Part shown: positions 53,131 through 61,505 of the stretch, one piece after another
Layout of the letters: each line of letters starts with the position of its first letter
Position numbering within the stretch: position 1 is the stretch's first letter
DNA from: Fodinicurvata sp. EGI_FJ10296
GTDB taxonomy: Bacteria > Pseudomonadota > Alphaproteobacteria > DSM-16000 > Inquilinaceae
Direction: 5' to 3'
Assembly (NCBI RefSeq): GCF_040712075.1
Contig: NZ_JBFCVL010000005.1
Span: forward strand, 124,001-188,000
DNA length: 64,000 bases
Notes under the pieces: model-generated
Seen by the model: only the letters and a program-made list of their open reading frames with translations
What the model was told of the DNA's origin: nothing
Database searches by the model: none
Position numbers and translations under genes: made by a program

Positions 53131-54384
53131 CTATCGGCTCACCACGATACAACCGGCGTTCCGGCTCTCCAACTCGCGGCAGACCTGCTCGGCCGCCTCC
53201 CGCGTTAATGGGCCGGCCTGAAGCCTGTACCAGCTTCGTCCGGAGATGTCAGCTTCCTGCACCGTCATCGAGAGGCCGCCGAGCAGATCGGAATGGCGCC
53301 CCGACAGTCGCGACCATTCGCCGCGCGCAGCATCCGCACTGTCGACCGAACCCAACTGAACACGGAACCCGCCATCGGGTGTCGCTGCGATCGGTTGGCC
53401 ATTTGCAGAGTCCTGTTCCGGTCCATCATCGGGTCGATCGCCATCGGTATCCGGCGAGACAGGCACCTGACCGGCTTCCGGTTCGGTTTGATCGGCGGGG
53501 CCTTCCTGGACCGGCCTCGGGTCCATCCCGGAGGGGGCGTCGTCAAGAATGCCCATCTGTTCGATCAAGGCCGCTATCTGGTCTTCCCGTCCGTCAAAAC
53601 CCACCGCCGGCTCGCTGGCGGGCTCTTCGGCAGGATCGGCACCGTCTTCAGGCGAGCTCTCAGCCGGCGTCGGTATCGAATTGAAACCAAACGGTTCTAC
53701 GTCCTGCGTTTCCGGGATAACGGGAGGGTCCGACAGGCCGTCGCGTCCGGCAATGGCAAAGCCTTCGCCCTCAGGCTGTTCGACAGCATCCGGCAATGGG
53801 ACCGGCTCCTCGGGTCCGGGCAACAGGCTCTCCACCCGATCCGGTGCGTGACGTCCGCCCAAAGTCTGCAGGATCTGACGGTTCTGATGCGGAACTTCGA
53901 GCCCGCCGGCATCCACCGGCCGTTCCTTGTATGGACCGTCGATGGCGGCGATAAGCGGCGCATCCTCCGGCAAGCCTCCGATCGACGGATCATCCGAGAA
54001 CAACCAGAACGCACCGCCACCAACGATCAGGATAACCGCAGCCACACCGGCCAGCAGGCGAAACCGATAACCTGCCGGCCCGTCATCCGGGGGCTCGATC
54101 CACGGCCCATTTTCCGAACCGTCATAGTCGTCGTCATCGTCAATGTCGTCGATGAATTCCCCGTGACCGTAAGCTTGTCCATAAGCTTGTCCGGGGCCCC
54201 CGCCAGCGTCCTGATCCCGGTGCCGGTTGCCATCATGGTCGAACCCGTCTCCAGCCCCGGATCCGGCATGAGCCTCCGGTTCGTACCAGGAATTCGTACG
54301 GGGCGCAGGCTGACGATCGGGAACGCCGTCGGACCCATCGTGCCTTCCATCCATTGTCGGGGATCTTCGCCGATAGTCGGTCAT
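53131..54384 (-). CDS. SPOR-domain membrane protein
   Basis: Encodes 417 aa. An Asp/Gly-rich cytoplasmic segment (1-100) is followed by one transmembrane helix in AGVAAVILIVGGGAFWLF (about 110-128). A Pro/Asp/Glu-rich periplasmic linker follows, and a C-terminal SPOR domain (about 335-415, FRVQLGSVDSADAARGEWSRL and WYRLQAGPLTREAAEQVCREL). SPOR domains bind denuded glycan at division sites, so a septal role is likely. It sits between dgt and nagZ as in related genomes. Confidence 0.88.
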   Translation of the reverse strand: MTDYRRRSPTMDGRHDGSDGVPDRQPAPRTNSWYEPEAHAGSGAGDGFDHDGNRHRDQDAGGGPGQAYGQAYGHGEFIDDIDDDDDYDGSENGPWIEPPDDGPAGYRFRLLAGVAAVILIVGGGAFWLFSDDPSIGGLPEDAPLIAAIDGPYKERPVDAGGLEVPHQNRQILQTLGGRHAPDRVESLLPGPEEPVPLPDAVEQPEGEGFAIAGRDGLSDPPVIPETQDVEPFGFNSIPTPAESSPEDGADPAEEPASEPAVGFDGREDQIAALIEQMGILDDAPSGMDPRPVQEGPADQTEPEAGQVPVSPDTDGDRPDDGPEQDSANGQPIAATPDGGFRVQLGSVDSADAARGEWSRLSGRHSDLLGGLSMTVQEADISGRSWYRLQAGPLTREAAEQVCRELESRNAGCIVVSR

Positions 54385-54418
54385 GAAACGTTCCGATTAA
54401 TTGGTCATAAGCGCACGG

Positions 54419-55741
54419 TCACGACAGGATCGCCGCCTGCTCAGTCGCTGCCCGGTCGGTCAGTGCGATGATCCGGTCCATCATCGCCCGGATCCAGGCC
54501 TCGCGGCGCAACGGGATACGCTCAACATTCGCGATCGTATTGAGCACCGCCTGATTTCGGATCGACACTGCACTTGTGTCCACCATAACTTCACGGTCGT
54601 AAAGGGCTGCGGCGAAATTTTCCAGCACCGTGCGCACGACCCGCTCAGCCTTCAGATCGGCGACGACCCGGCTCTGGAAGTCGTAAAGCTTGGGCTTGCT
54701 GATCTGGCGGATCCCACCAAGAACGTCGGCCGCCGGGATACACGTCAGCAGCGAATCGTCGAACCGGCCGTCCATAATCGTGTCGTAGTTGTCGAAAAAG
54801 GCGTCGACGGACTGGTTGACCAGCGTTTTCACAGCCTTCGCCCGAAGGAATACGATACGCTTTTCATCACTCTCCAGGTCGGCATAGTCCGACCGAGGTG
54901 TCCCTGCGAGCGGCTGGAGAAGATCCTCGACCTCTCGATACGACAGCGCACCGACAGCGTAACCATCCTCCAGATCCGTCACGAGATAGCAGTCATCGGC
55001 GCATTCCAGGGCGGTCGCCAGCGGATGGCGCATCCAGTGCCCTGGCGCCAGTTCCGGAAGGCCGCAGGCCTCGAACGCCTCCCTGAACAGCGGTAGTTCG
55101 CCCTCGAAGCATCCGAATTTCCGCAGCGACGGCCGGGCCTCGCCGGGTATCTCTGGTGCAGTCCACGGATACTTGGTATAGGTGCAAAGCGCCGCGGCGG
55201 TAAGCTGCAGGCCGCCGGTCTGCCGCCACCCTTCGATCCGGGTCAGAATTCGAAACCCCTGGGCATTGCCTTCCCAGTGGGTGAGTTCGTGTGACATCCG
55301 GGCGCTGAGACCCTGTCTGAGTTCCCGGCCCAGTGGGCTGGATTGCCACCATTCCGACGCGATATCCTCCGAAAGGTGGCCGAAAGGTCCGTGGCCGATA
55401 TCGTGCCCGGCCGCGGCCGCGGCGAGCAGATGGCCGAATGTCGGCGGATCGACCTCCAGTTCCGGGTGTCTCCGGCAAATACGCTCGCCCACCAGAAATC
55501 CGATCGTGCGCGCGACGCGAACGATTTCGGCGGTATGGGTCAGGCGGGACCGCACATAGTCGCTGCCGACGATGCTGCCATGGACCTGGCGCTTGTCCTG
55601 CAGCGATCGGAACGCCGCCGACCATGTGATGCGATCCTGATCGATCTCGAACGCCGTCCGGTACCGGTGGTCGGACGGTTGGACCGCCTCCCCGCCAACC
55701 CGGTGCTTCGACATCAACTGCGTCCACTCCAGACCACTCAT
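54419..55741 (-). CDS. Deoxyguanosinetriphosphate triphosphohydrolase-like protein
   Basis: Encodes 440 aa. The HD-domain metal site is visible: RLTHTAEIVRVAR (H69) and AAGHDIGHGPFGHLSED (H113, D114), with SRLQDK/QVHGSIVGSD near the N-terminus. It hydrolyses dNTPs to deoxynucleosides plus triphosphate. The dGTP specificity of the true Dgt is not certain. It is the first gene of the block and divergent from erpA. In many relatives argS follows dgt; here the SPOR gene does. Confidence 0.9.
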   Translation of the reverse strand: MSGLEWTQLMSKHRVGGEAVQPSDHRYRTAFEIDQDRITWSAAFRSLQDKRQVHGSIVGSDYVRSRLTHTAEIVRVARTIGFLVGERICRRHPELEVDPPTFGHLLAAAAAGHDIGHGPFGHLSEDIASEWWQSSPLGRELRQGLSARMSHELTHWEGNAQGFRILTRIEGWRQTGGLQLTAAALCTYTKYPWTAPEIPGEARPSLRKFGCFEGELPLFREAFEACGLPELAPGHWMRHPLATALECADDCYLVTDLEDGYAVGALSYREVEDLLQPLAGTPRSDYADLESDEKRIVFLRAKAVKTLVNQSVDAFFDNYDTIMDGRFDDSLLTCIPAADVLGGIRQISKPKLYDFQSRVVADLKAERVVRTVLENFAAALYDREVMVDTSAVSIRNQAVLNTIANVERIPLRREAWIRAMMDRIIALTDRAATEQAAILS

Positions 55742-55808
55742 CTCGAACTATTCATCCTCCTCGGACCGGTTCCGCTGGAAAAAGCAGCCCCCTCGTAGCG
55801 AGCCGGCA

Positions 55809-55836
55809 TTGCGCAGCGCCAATTGGCTTATACATA
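55809..55836 (+). promoter_or_regulatory. Candidate promoter for erpA
   Basis: TTGCGC (55809-55814), a 16-nt spacer and TACATA (55831-55836), about 56 nt upstream of the erpA start in the divergent dgt/erpA gap. Confidence 0.35.
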
Positions 55837-55891
55837 ATGGATGTGGCAAAATGCGACTGTCACGCAAAGCACCGAATTCAGGATCTGTTCC

Positions 55892-56293
55892 ATGAGCGAC
55901 GCGATACAATCGGCAACCGCTGAACGAACCGATGTCAGAACCGATGACGGGCCGACAACCGGCGGGCGGGTCATAACGATATCGGACAGCGCCGTTCGGC
56001 GTGTGCGGCAAATGATCGAACGGCGCGCCGATGACACGCTCATTCTGCGGGTCTCGGTCAGCGGTGGAGGATGCTCCGGTTTTCAATACGGAATCGGCTT
56101 CGACAACGCCGTCCACGAGGACGATCTGGTGTTCGAGCGCGATGGGGTCCGTTTGGCCGTCGACGACGTTTCGCTGGACCTTCTCGACGGGTCAGAGGTC
56201 GATTTCGTCGAGGAACTGATTGGGGCCTCGTTCCAGGTCCGCAATCCCAATGCAGCGTCATCGTGCGGATGCGGTACGTCTTTCTCGATCTGA
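55892..56293 (+). CDS. erpA: Iron-sulphur cluster insertion protein ErpA
   Basis: Encodes 133 aa from ATG 55892 (AGGA upstream). It is an A-type carrier for Fe-S clusters. The three cluster cysteines are C61 (GGGCSGFQYG), C125 and C127 (SSCGCGTSF). About 25 variable residues precede the core VITISDSAVRRVRQMI. ErpA versus IscA/SufA is decided by the stand-alone context beside xth, the usual alphaproteobacterial arrangement. Confidence 0.9.
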   Translation: MSDAIQSATAERTDVRTDDGPTTGGRVITISDSAVRRVRQMIERRADDTLILRVSVSGGGCSGFQYGIGFDNAVHEDDLVFERDGVRLAVDDVSLDLLDGSEVDFVEELIGASFQVRNPNAASSCGCGTSFSI

Positions 56294-56391
56294 TCATAAC
56301 CCGGTGTATTTGGTGACGCCGTCGCAAACGTCCCTGGTAGAGCGGACGGCAACCGTTTGCGCCCGCAGCCCCAGAATAAGAAGAAAACGCG

Positions 56392-57276
56392 ATGTCCGAC
56401 ACCCGATCCGACAAAACCGCCGAGACCGGAAACTCGACAGGGAACGAGGACTCAACCGCCGGTGAGGCCGTCCTCTCGATCGCTACCTGGAACGTCAATT
56501 CGATCAAGGCGCGGCTCGATGGCGTCTGCCGATGGCTGGTGGACGAACGTCCGGATATTGCCTGCTTGCAGGAACTCAAATGCGAAACCGGAAAATTCCC
56601 CTACGACGCGTTGGCAGAACTCGGTTACGCGGCTGAGGTGCACGGACAGAAGAGCTACAACGGCGTCGCAATTCTTCACCGTCATACTGCAACGAATGTC
56701 GCACGCGGACTGCCCGGCGACGCCAGCGATTCCCACGCTCGGTACATCGAAGCCGATATCGCTGGTGTTCGCGTGGTCTGCCTCTATCTGCCCAACGGCA
56801 ATCCGGCCATGACAGGCGAAAGCTACAGCGAAAAATATCGATACAAGCTGGCATGGCTGGACCGGTTGCATGATCGCCTCGCGGCGCTGCTTGCCGAAGA
56901 AATACCCGTGGTGGCCTGCGGCGACTACAACGTCATTCCCGATGCGATCGACTGTTACGATCCACGGGCCTGGGAGACCGACGCCCTGTTCCTGCCCGAC
57001 ACGCGCCGGGCATTCCGCCGAATCGCAAATATGGGCTATTACGACGCCTTTCGCGCGCTTCATCCGGATGACGCCGGGGCCTACACGTTCTGGGACTATC
57101 AGGCAGGCGCGTGGCAGCACAACCACGGCATCCGTATCGACCACGCGCTATTGTCGCCGCAGGCGGTGGATCGTCTTGACGCCGCCCGCATCGACAGCGC
57201 GCCGCGCGGCCGCGACAAGGCTTCCGATCACACTCCCCTGGTCATCACGCTGCGTCGGCAACTCGCGGACCAGTAG
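56392..57276 (+). CDS. xth: Exodeoxyribonuclease III
   Basis: Encodes 294 aa. An AP endonuclease/3' exonuclease for base-excision repair. Motifs are IATWNVNSIKARLDGV, CLQELKCETGKFPY (metal-binding Glu), GDYNVIPDAIDCYDP and SDHTPLVITL with the catalytic Asp-His pair. The N-terminus has about 22 extra polar residues before the core. It follows erpA by 98 nt. Confidence 0.95.
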   Translation: MSDTRSDKTAETGNSTGNEDSTAGEAVLSIATWNVNSIKARLDGVCRWLVDERPDIACLQELKCETGKFPYDALAELGYAAEVHGQKSYNGVAILHRHTATNVARGLPGDASDSHARYIEADIAGVRVVCLYLPNGNPAMTGESYSEKYRYKLAWLDRLHDRLAALLAEEIPVVACGDYNVIPDAIDCYDPRAWETDALFLPDTRRAFRRIANMGYYDAFRALHPDDAGAYTFWDYQAGAWQHNHGIRIDHALLSPQAVDRLDAARIDSAPRGRDKASDHTPLVITLRRQLADQ

Positions 57277-57321
57277 TCGATTTCTCCGCTTTCCTCTCGC
57301 CTACAGATTTTTTTAAACAAT

Positions 57322-57345
57322 TTGCGCGAAGCTGATTTCGCGTAA
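57322..57345. promoter_or_regulatory. Inverted repeat upstream of the TAXI gene
   Basis: TTGCGCGAA (57322-57330), spacer GCTGAT, TTCGCGTAA (57337-57345): 9-bp arms with one mismatch. It lies 38 nt upstream of the TAXI start and is preceded by a T-run, so it suits an operator rather than a terminator. Confidence 0.45.
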
Positions 57346-57382
57346 TGGTTGTCGGGATCCCCTTTTTGGCGGGAGGACGTTC

Positions 57383-58405
57383 ATGGCTGGACGGTTTGGC
57401 CGTTTTGTCGCGGCAATTGCCGTCATTTGTGCGCCTCTGGCCGGCGCGCTCACTGTTGCCGATTCAGCCGCGAACGATCTGGTCTCTTTCCGGATCGGGA
57501 CCGGCGGCAGTGGCGGCACCTATTTTCCCATTGGCCGCAGCATGGCCGAGGGAATATCGAGCCTGTCGATGAGCAGCGCCTGCGACGGCCGGGACTGCCC
57601 GCCGTCGATCCTCGCAGTTGCACAGACCTCGAACGGTTCTGTTGCCAACATTGAATCCCTGGCCGAAGGCGGGCTGGAAGGAGGATTCGCCCAGGCGAAT
57701 ATCGTCCATTGGGCTCATACCGGAACGGGAATGTTCGATGGCGAACAGCCGCATGGCGATCTGCGGGCGATAGCCAATCTTTATCCCGAAGCCATGCACC
57801 TCGTAACAGCGGCTGAAGCGGGGATAACCGGACTCGCCGGTATCGAAGACCACAGAATATCGCTGGATGAACCTGGATCGGGAACGCTGGTCGATGCCCA
57901 GTACCTCCTCGCGGCATTCGAGATTACCGACGACATGTTCAATGCCGAATACATGAAAGCCGACCTTGCGCTGGAAAGAATGGCCGCAGATTTGCTGGAC
58001 GGGTTTTTCGCCGTCGCCGGTCCGCCTTTGCGCAGCCTCATCGCCAGCGATACGCTTCGGCCCGGCGACTACCGCATCGTCCCGATCGATGGTGCGCCGG
58101 CACGCCGGCTCCTGGCCGATCACCCCTTCTATACCGCGCTAACCATACCTGGCGGCACATACCCCGATCACCCATCGGTTGAGACCGTAGGGATCGGCGC
58201 GCAATTCATCACCCATGCCCGTCTGCCCGACGACATCGTCTACGAGGTCACGCGGCTTTTATGGGCGGAAGAGACGCAAAGGCGCCTGTCAGCCGGGCAC
58301 CGAATGGGTGGCAACATCAATCTGTCGTCGGCGCTGGAGGGGCTTTCGATACCGCTTCATCCGGGGGCTGCCCGCTTCTATCGCGAACACGGTCTCATCG
58401 ACTGA
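57383..58405 (+). CDS. TAXI-family periplasmic solute-binding protein
   Basis: Encodes 340 aa behind GGAGGACG. It has a signal peptide (about 1-30). The TAXI signature is FRIGTGGSGGTYFPIGRSMAEGI at about 36-57 (key GTGGxGGTY), with FAQANIVHWAHTG, ANLYPEAMHLVTA and ISLDEPGSGTLVD following. TAXI proteins capture organic acids such as glutamate or 2-oxoglutarate, usually for TRAP transporters. No TRAP membrane genes are nearby. The next gene, 14 nt on, is a histidine kinase, so it may be a sensory binding protein. Confidence 0.92.
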   Translation: MAGRFGRFVAAIAVICAPLAGALTVADSAANDLVSFRIGTGGSGGTYFPIGRSMAEGISSLSMSSACDGRDCPPSILAVAQTSNGSVANIESLAEGGLEGGFAQANIVHWAHTGTGMFDGEQPHGDLRAIANLYPEAMHLVTAAEAGITGLAGIEDHRISLDEPGSGTLVDAQYLLAAFEITDDMFNAEYMKADLALERMAADLLDGFFAVAGPPLRSLIASDTLRPGDYRIVPIDGAPARRLLADHPFYTALTIPGGTYPDHPSVETVGIGAQFITHARLPDDIVYEVTRLLWAEETQRRLSAGHRMGGNINLSSALEGLSIPLHPGAARFYREHGLID

Positions 58406-58419
58406 GTCTGGGAGTCCTG

Positions 58420-59931
58420 ATGGCACAGATCGAAGCAGAACCCTGCTCGTTCGACGCATCCGATGTCGCGCCCCCGTCAAACGGGGACAGACGAGGCAAT
58501 ACGATCCTGGCCAAACTGTCATGGGGGCATGGGCGCCGGATTCTGCCGCTCCTGTTCGGTGCAATGGTCCTCGTCGTCAATATCGGCATCGGCCTCTATG
58601 TCCATTCGATGCTTTCGACCGTCAGCGACAGCCTGCCTGTCGACATGATCAGTCAAGAGCGGGACATGGTCCAGATCGGACAGAATTTTTCCGATCTCAT
58701 GATCAGAACCGAAGTCGCGCGCAACAACGCTACCGACAGAAACGTCGGATCGATCCTGCAATCGCTCTACGACATTCAGGTATCGACCGAGGAACTCCGC
58801 CGATCGCAGTCTTTCGACCGGATTACCGGCGCCGCGGCTCTGCATGCGGCAATCAGCCCCGCAATCAGCGATATGGATAGCTGGCTCACGCACGGGCTTT
58901 ACGGCCATCCGCCGAAATCGCCTGTCATCCTGGAACTGGTCTACAATCGCGCGCGCGAGACCGGCGAGAAAGTCCGCGACCTGTTGTTGGACAACCACGT
59001 AAGCGCCATGGGGCTGCTGTCGATACAACAGGAGCGGCTGAGCACATTTCGCAACAGTCTGATCGCCCTTCTCGTTCTGGTCGGCCTGTTATGCGTTGGC
59101 GGTTCGATCGGCTTCATCCGCTACCTGGAGCAACGTCGGCAAACCGAAAGCGCCTTGCGCCACGCCATGGAAGAGGCCGAATTCGCCAATCGGGCAAAGT
59201 CTCAGTTCCTCGCCAATATGAGCCACGAACTCCGCACGCCGCTCAACGCAATCATCGGGTTTGCCGAAATCCTGAAGGACCCGATGATCAGTCGGGGCGA
59301 AGACGCCAAGGGTGCGGAATATGCCGAGGACATTCACAAGAGCGGCATCCATCTTTTGTCCCTCATCAACGACCTCCTCGATCTTTCGAAGATCGAAGCG
59401 GGCCGGGCAACGCTCAGCGACGATACGATTCAGTTGCCCTATACCGTGGCCGCGACACTTCGGTTGGTGGAGACGCGCGCCGAAAAGCACGGCATCACGT
59501 TGGTGAAATCGGTAGCGAGTGGCGCGGAGTTAATTCGGGCGGACGAGCGCAAACTGAAACAGATTCTCCTCAACCTACTCAGCAATGCCGTGAAATTCAC
59601 GCCGGAAGGCGGTCGAATCGAGGTCAGTACGGCCCTCGCGGGCTCCGGTGCGCTCCTCATCAGCGTTTCCGACAACGGCATCGGCATCGCCGAGGCCGAT
59701 ATACCCAAGGTCATGAGTCCGTTCGGACAGGTCGAAAGCTCCCTCAATCGGCGATTTGAAGGCAGTGGTCTTGGATTGCCACTGGTAAAGGCACTCGCCG
59801 AATTGCACGGCGGGGATATGGATCTGGACAGCGAGCCGAATGTCGGCACCACCGTCACGGTTATATTGCCGGCAGATCGAATACTCCAACACGAACCGCA
59901 ATCCCGCCAGCCGGAAGCTGCGGCCCAATAG
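58420..59931 (+). CDS. Membrane sensor histidine kinase
   Basis: Encodes 503 aa from ATG 58420 (GGGAG upstream). Transmembrane helices at about 41-63 and 212-235 flank a mostly helical periplasmic sensor of about 148 residues with no known domain. The kinase core has FLANMSHELRTPLNAIIGFAE (phosphorylated H269), the N-box ILLNLLSNAVKF, G1 SDNGIGIAEADI and G2 GSGLGLPLVKALAELHGGDM. There is no receiver domain and no response-regulator gene next to it, so it is an orphan whose partner lies elsewhere. It is cotranscribed with the TAXI protein. Confidence 0.92.
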   Translation: MAQIEAEPCSFDASDVAPPSNGDRRGNTILAKLSWGHGRRILPLLFGAMVLVVNIGIGLYVHSMLSTVSDSLPVDMISQERDMVQIGQNFSDLMIRTEVARNNATDRNVGSILQSLYDIQVSTEELRRSQSFDRITGAAALHAAISPAISDMDSWLTHGLYGHPPKSPVILELVYNRARETGEKVRDLLLDNHVSAMGLLSIQQERLSTFRNSLIALLVLVGLLCVGGSIGFIRYLEQRRQTESALRHAMEEAEFANRAKSQFLANMSHELRTPLNAIIGFAEILKDPMISRGEDAKGAEYAEDIHKSGIHLLSLINDLLDLSKIEAGRATLSDDTIQLPYTVAATLRLVETRAEKHGITLVKSVASGAELIRADERKLKQILLNLLSNAVKFTPEGGRIEVSTALAGSGALLISVSDNGIGIAEADIPKVMSPFGQVESSLNRRFEGSGLGLPLVKALAELHGGDMDLDSEPNVGTTVTVILPADRILQHEPQSRQPEAAAQ

Positions 59932-60240
59932 CCGGAACCAGCAGAGGGGACCAGGTGCCGGGACTCTCACAATTCGGCACTGGCCGGTGACGGCCCTTCG
60001 CCCGTCAAGGGAACGCATCCACGTGACGTGCCGTAGAATCGACCTTCGGAAGGTCGATTCTCATTGCCGATTGCGATAGGAAGGGGGCGCTCGGCCGGGG
60101 GAAGTGCTACACAGTCGGTTGGGGACGAGCCCCCTGGCGCGTGTGCGCCTCTCCCCGGGACCCAGTATTCGGGGCCATGGATTGGCCGAAGAATGATGCG
60201 CGATCGTCGCTCGTCGACCATCAGCGAAGAAAGACATGTC
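59932..60240. other. 309-nt gap upstream of mreB
   Basis: No gene is seen. It contains a perfect 12-bp hairpin (60035-60061) and GC-rich short repeats such as GGGGACGAGCCCC near 60119-60131. The mreB promoter is not obvious. Confidence 0.5.
60035..60061. repeat. Perfect 12-bp hairpin upstream of mreB
   Basis: AGAATCGACCTT (60035-60046), loop CGG, AAGGTCGATTCT (60050-60061). There is no T-run downstream on either strand. It lies 104 nt after the kinase stop and about 180 nt before mreB. Confidence 0.75.
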
Positions 60241-61290
60241 ATGCTGTCGCAAATTACCGGCTTCCTGTCGAAGGACATGGCTATCGACCTCGGTACGGCA
60301 AATACACTCGTCTACGTGAAGGGACGGGGGATCGTGCTGAACGAGCCATCGGTGGTCGCCATTGGTCCCGATAACCGGTCGGGAGGCAGGACCGAGGTTC
60401 TCGCCGTCGGTGACGATGCCAAGATGATGGTCGGCCGCACGCCGGGAAATATCCGGGCCATCAGGCCTCTCAGAGACGGTGTGATCGCGGACTTCGAAGT
60501 CGCTCAGGCGATGATCCGCCATTTCATCCGCAAGGTTCATCACAACCGGCGGCTGGCTGCCCCCAAGGTGGTGATCTGCGTGCCGGCCGGATCAACGGCG
60601 GTTGAACGGCGCGCCATTCGCGAAGCCGCTGAAAGCGCGGGTGCTCGTCGCGTCTACCTGATCGAAGAACCGATCGGAGCCGCCATCGGCGCCGGGCTGC
60701 CGGTGACAGAACCCACCGGTTCGATGGTCGTCGATATCGGCGGCGGCACAACCGATTCGGCAGTGATCTCTCTGGGCGGTATCGTCTATTGCGAATCGAT
60801 AAAGATTGGCGGCGACAGCCTCGATGATGCAATAATCAATCACATGCGGCGTGTGCATAACTTTCTTATCGGCACCCGTACCGCCGAAGCCATCAAGATC
60901 GCCGTCGGAAGCGCGCTCCTCCCGACTGACGGGTATGGACGCACGATGTCCGTGCGTGGACGGGATCTGGTAAGCGGCGTCCCGACCGAAGTCGTCGTCA
61001 CAGAGGCCGAGATGGTCGAAGCGATCGCGGAGCCGCTGTCGTCCATCGTCGATGCCGTTTCGGCAACGCTGGAAAAGGTCGCCCCGGAGCTTTCCGCCGA
61101 CATCGTCGAGCGCGGGATCGTACTGACAGGCGGCGGCGCGCTTCTTCAGAATATGGATTCACTGTTGCGGCAACGCACGGGCTTGCCATGTTCACTGGCC
61201 GAAGAACCGCTGACATGCGTCGCTGTCGGCTGTGGCAAAGCCCTCTATGCGATCAATCGGCTGGAATCGCTGCTTCAGGACGTGGCCTAG
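60241..61290 (+). CDS. mreB: Rod shape-determining protein MreB
   Basis: Encodes 349 aa from ATG 60241 ([19 protein letters not shown]). Actin-fold ATPase that guides lateral wall synthesis. The phosphate-1 motif is [22 protein letters not shown], and phosphate-2 is [19 protein letters not shown]. The C-terminal adenosine motif [15 protein letters not shown] is present. Upstream in-frame starts back to 60064 are not conserved. mreC and mreD, which normally follow, are absent; the next gene runs the opposite way. Confidence 0.94.
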   Translation: MLSQITGFLSKDMAIDLGTANTLVYVKGRGIVLNEPSVVAIGPDNRSGGRTEVLAVGDDAKMMVGRTPGNIRAIRPLRDGVIADFEVAQAMIRHFIRKVHHNRRLAAPKVVICVPAGSTAVERRAIREAAESAGARRVYLIEEPIGAAIGAGLPVTEPTGSMVVDIGGGTTDSAVISLGGIVYCESIKIGGDSLDDAIINHMRRVHNFLIGTRTAEAIKIAVGSALLPTDGYGRTMSVRGRDLVSGVPTEVVVTEAEMVEAIAEPLSSIVDAVSATLEKVAPELSADIVERGIVLTGGGALLQNMDSLLRQRTGLPCSLAEEPLTCVAVGCGKALYAINRLESLLQDVA

Positions 61291-61505
61291 CACTCGCCCC
61301 TCCTATCCCCATCCCCGGAGACACGAAGCGTCATCCGGGACCCACACGCAGCGCGAGAGCGCTGGCAGTGTGGGCCTCCGGTTCTGCAAAGCGGCATTTA
61401 ATGCTGCATTGCGTCCGGGGCAGCGGTTTTCTGCGGCGCCGCCCCGCTGCCCCCTCCCCGAAAATGAAAAGATTCCGATGAACCTGAGCTGAACGAACCC
61501 CGGCT
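61291..61505. other. Hairpin-rich gap after mreB
   Basis: Three stem-loops in a row: CCCACAC-G-CAGCGC / GCGCTG-GCA-GTGTGGG (61341-61374, GAGA loop), GCGGCAT/ATGCTGC (61391-61407) and GGGGCAGCGG/CCGCTGCCCC (61417-61426 and 61444-61453, 17-nt loop with its own palindrome). No clear T-tract. It lies between convergent mreB and the aminotransferase and could be a bidirectional terminator or a structured RNA. Confidence 0.6.

Noticed and set aside
51333-54471. Long + strand frames over scpA-nagZ and the SPOR gene
   Set aside because: Antisense to recognised genes with typical motifs; no independent support.
57277-57345. T-run and hairpin after xth as a terminator
   Set aside because: The T-run precedes the hairpin on the + strand, the wrong order for a rho-independent terminator of xth.
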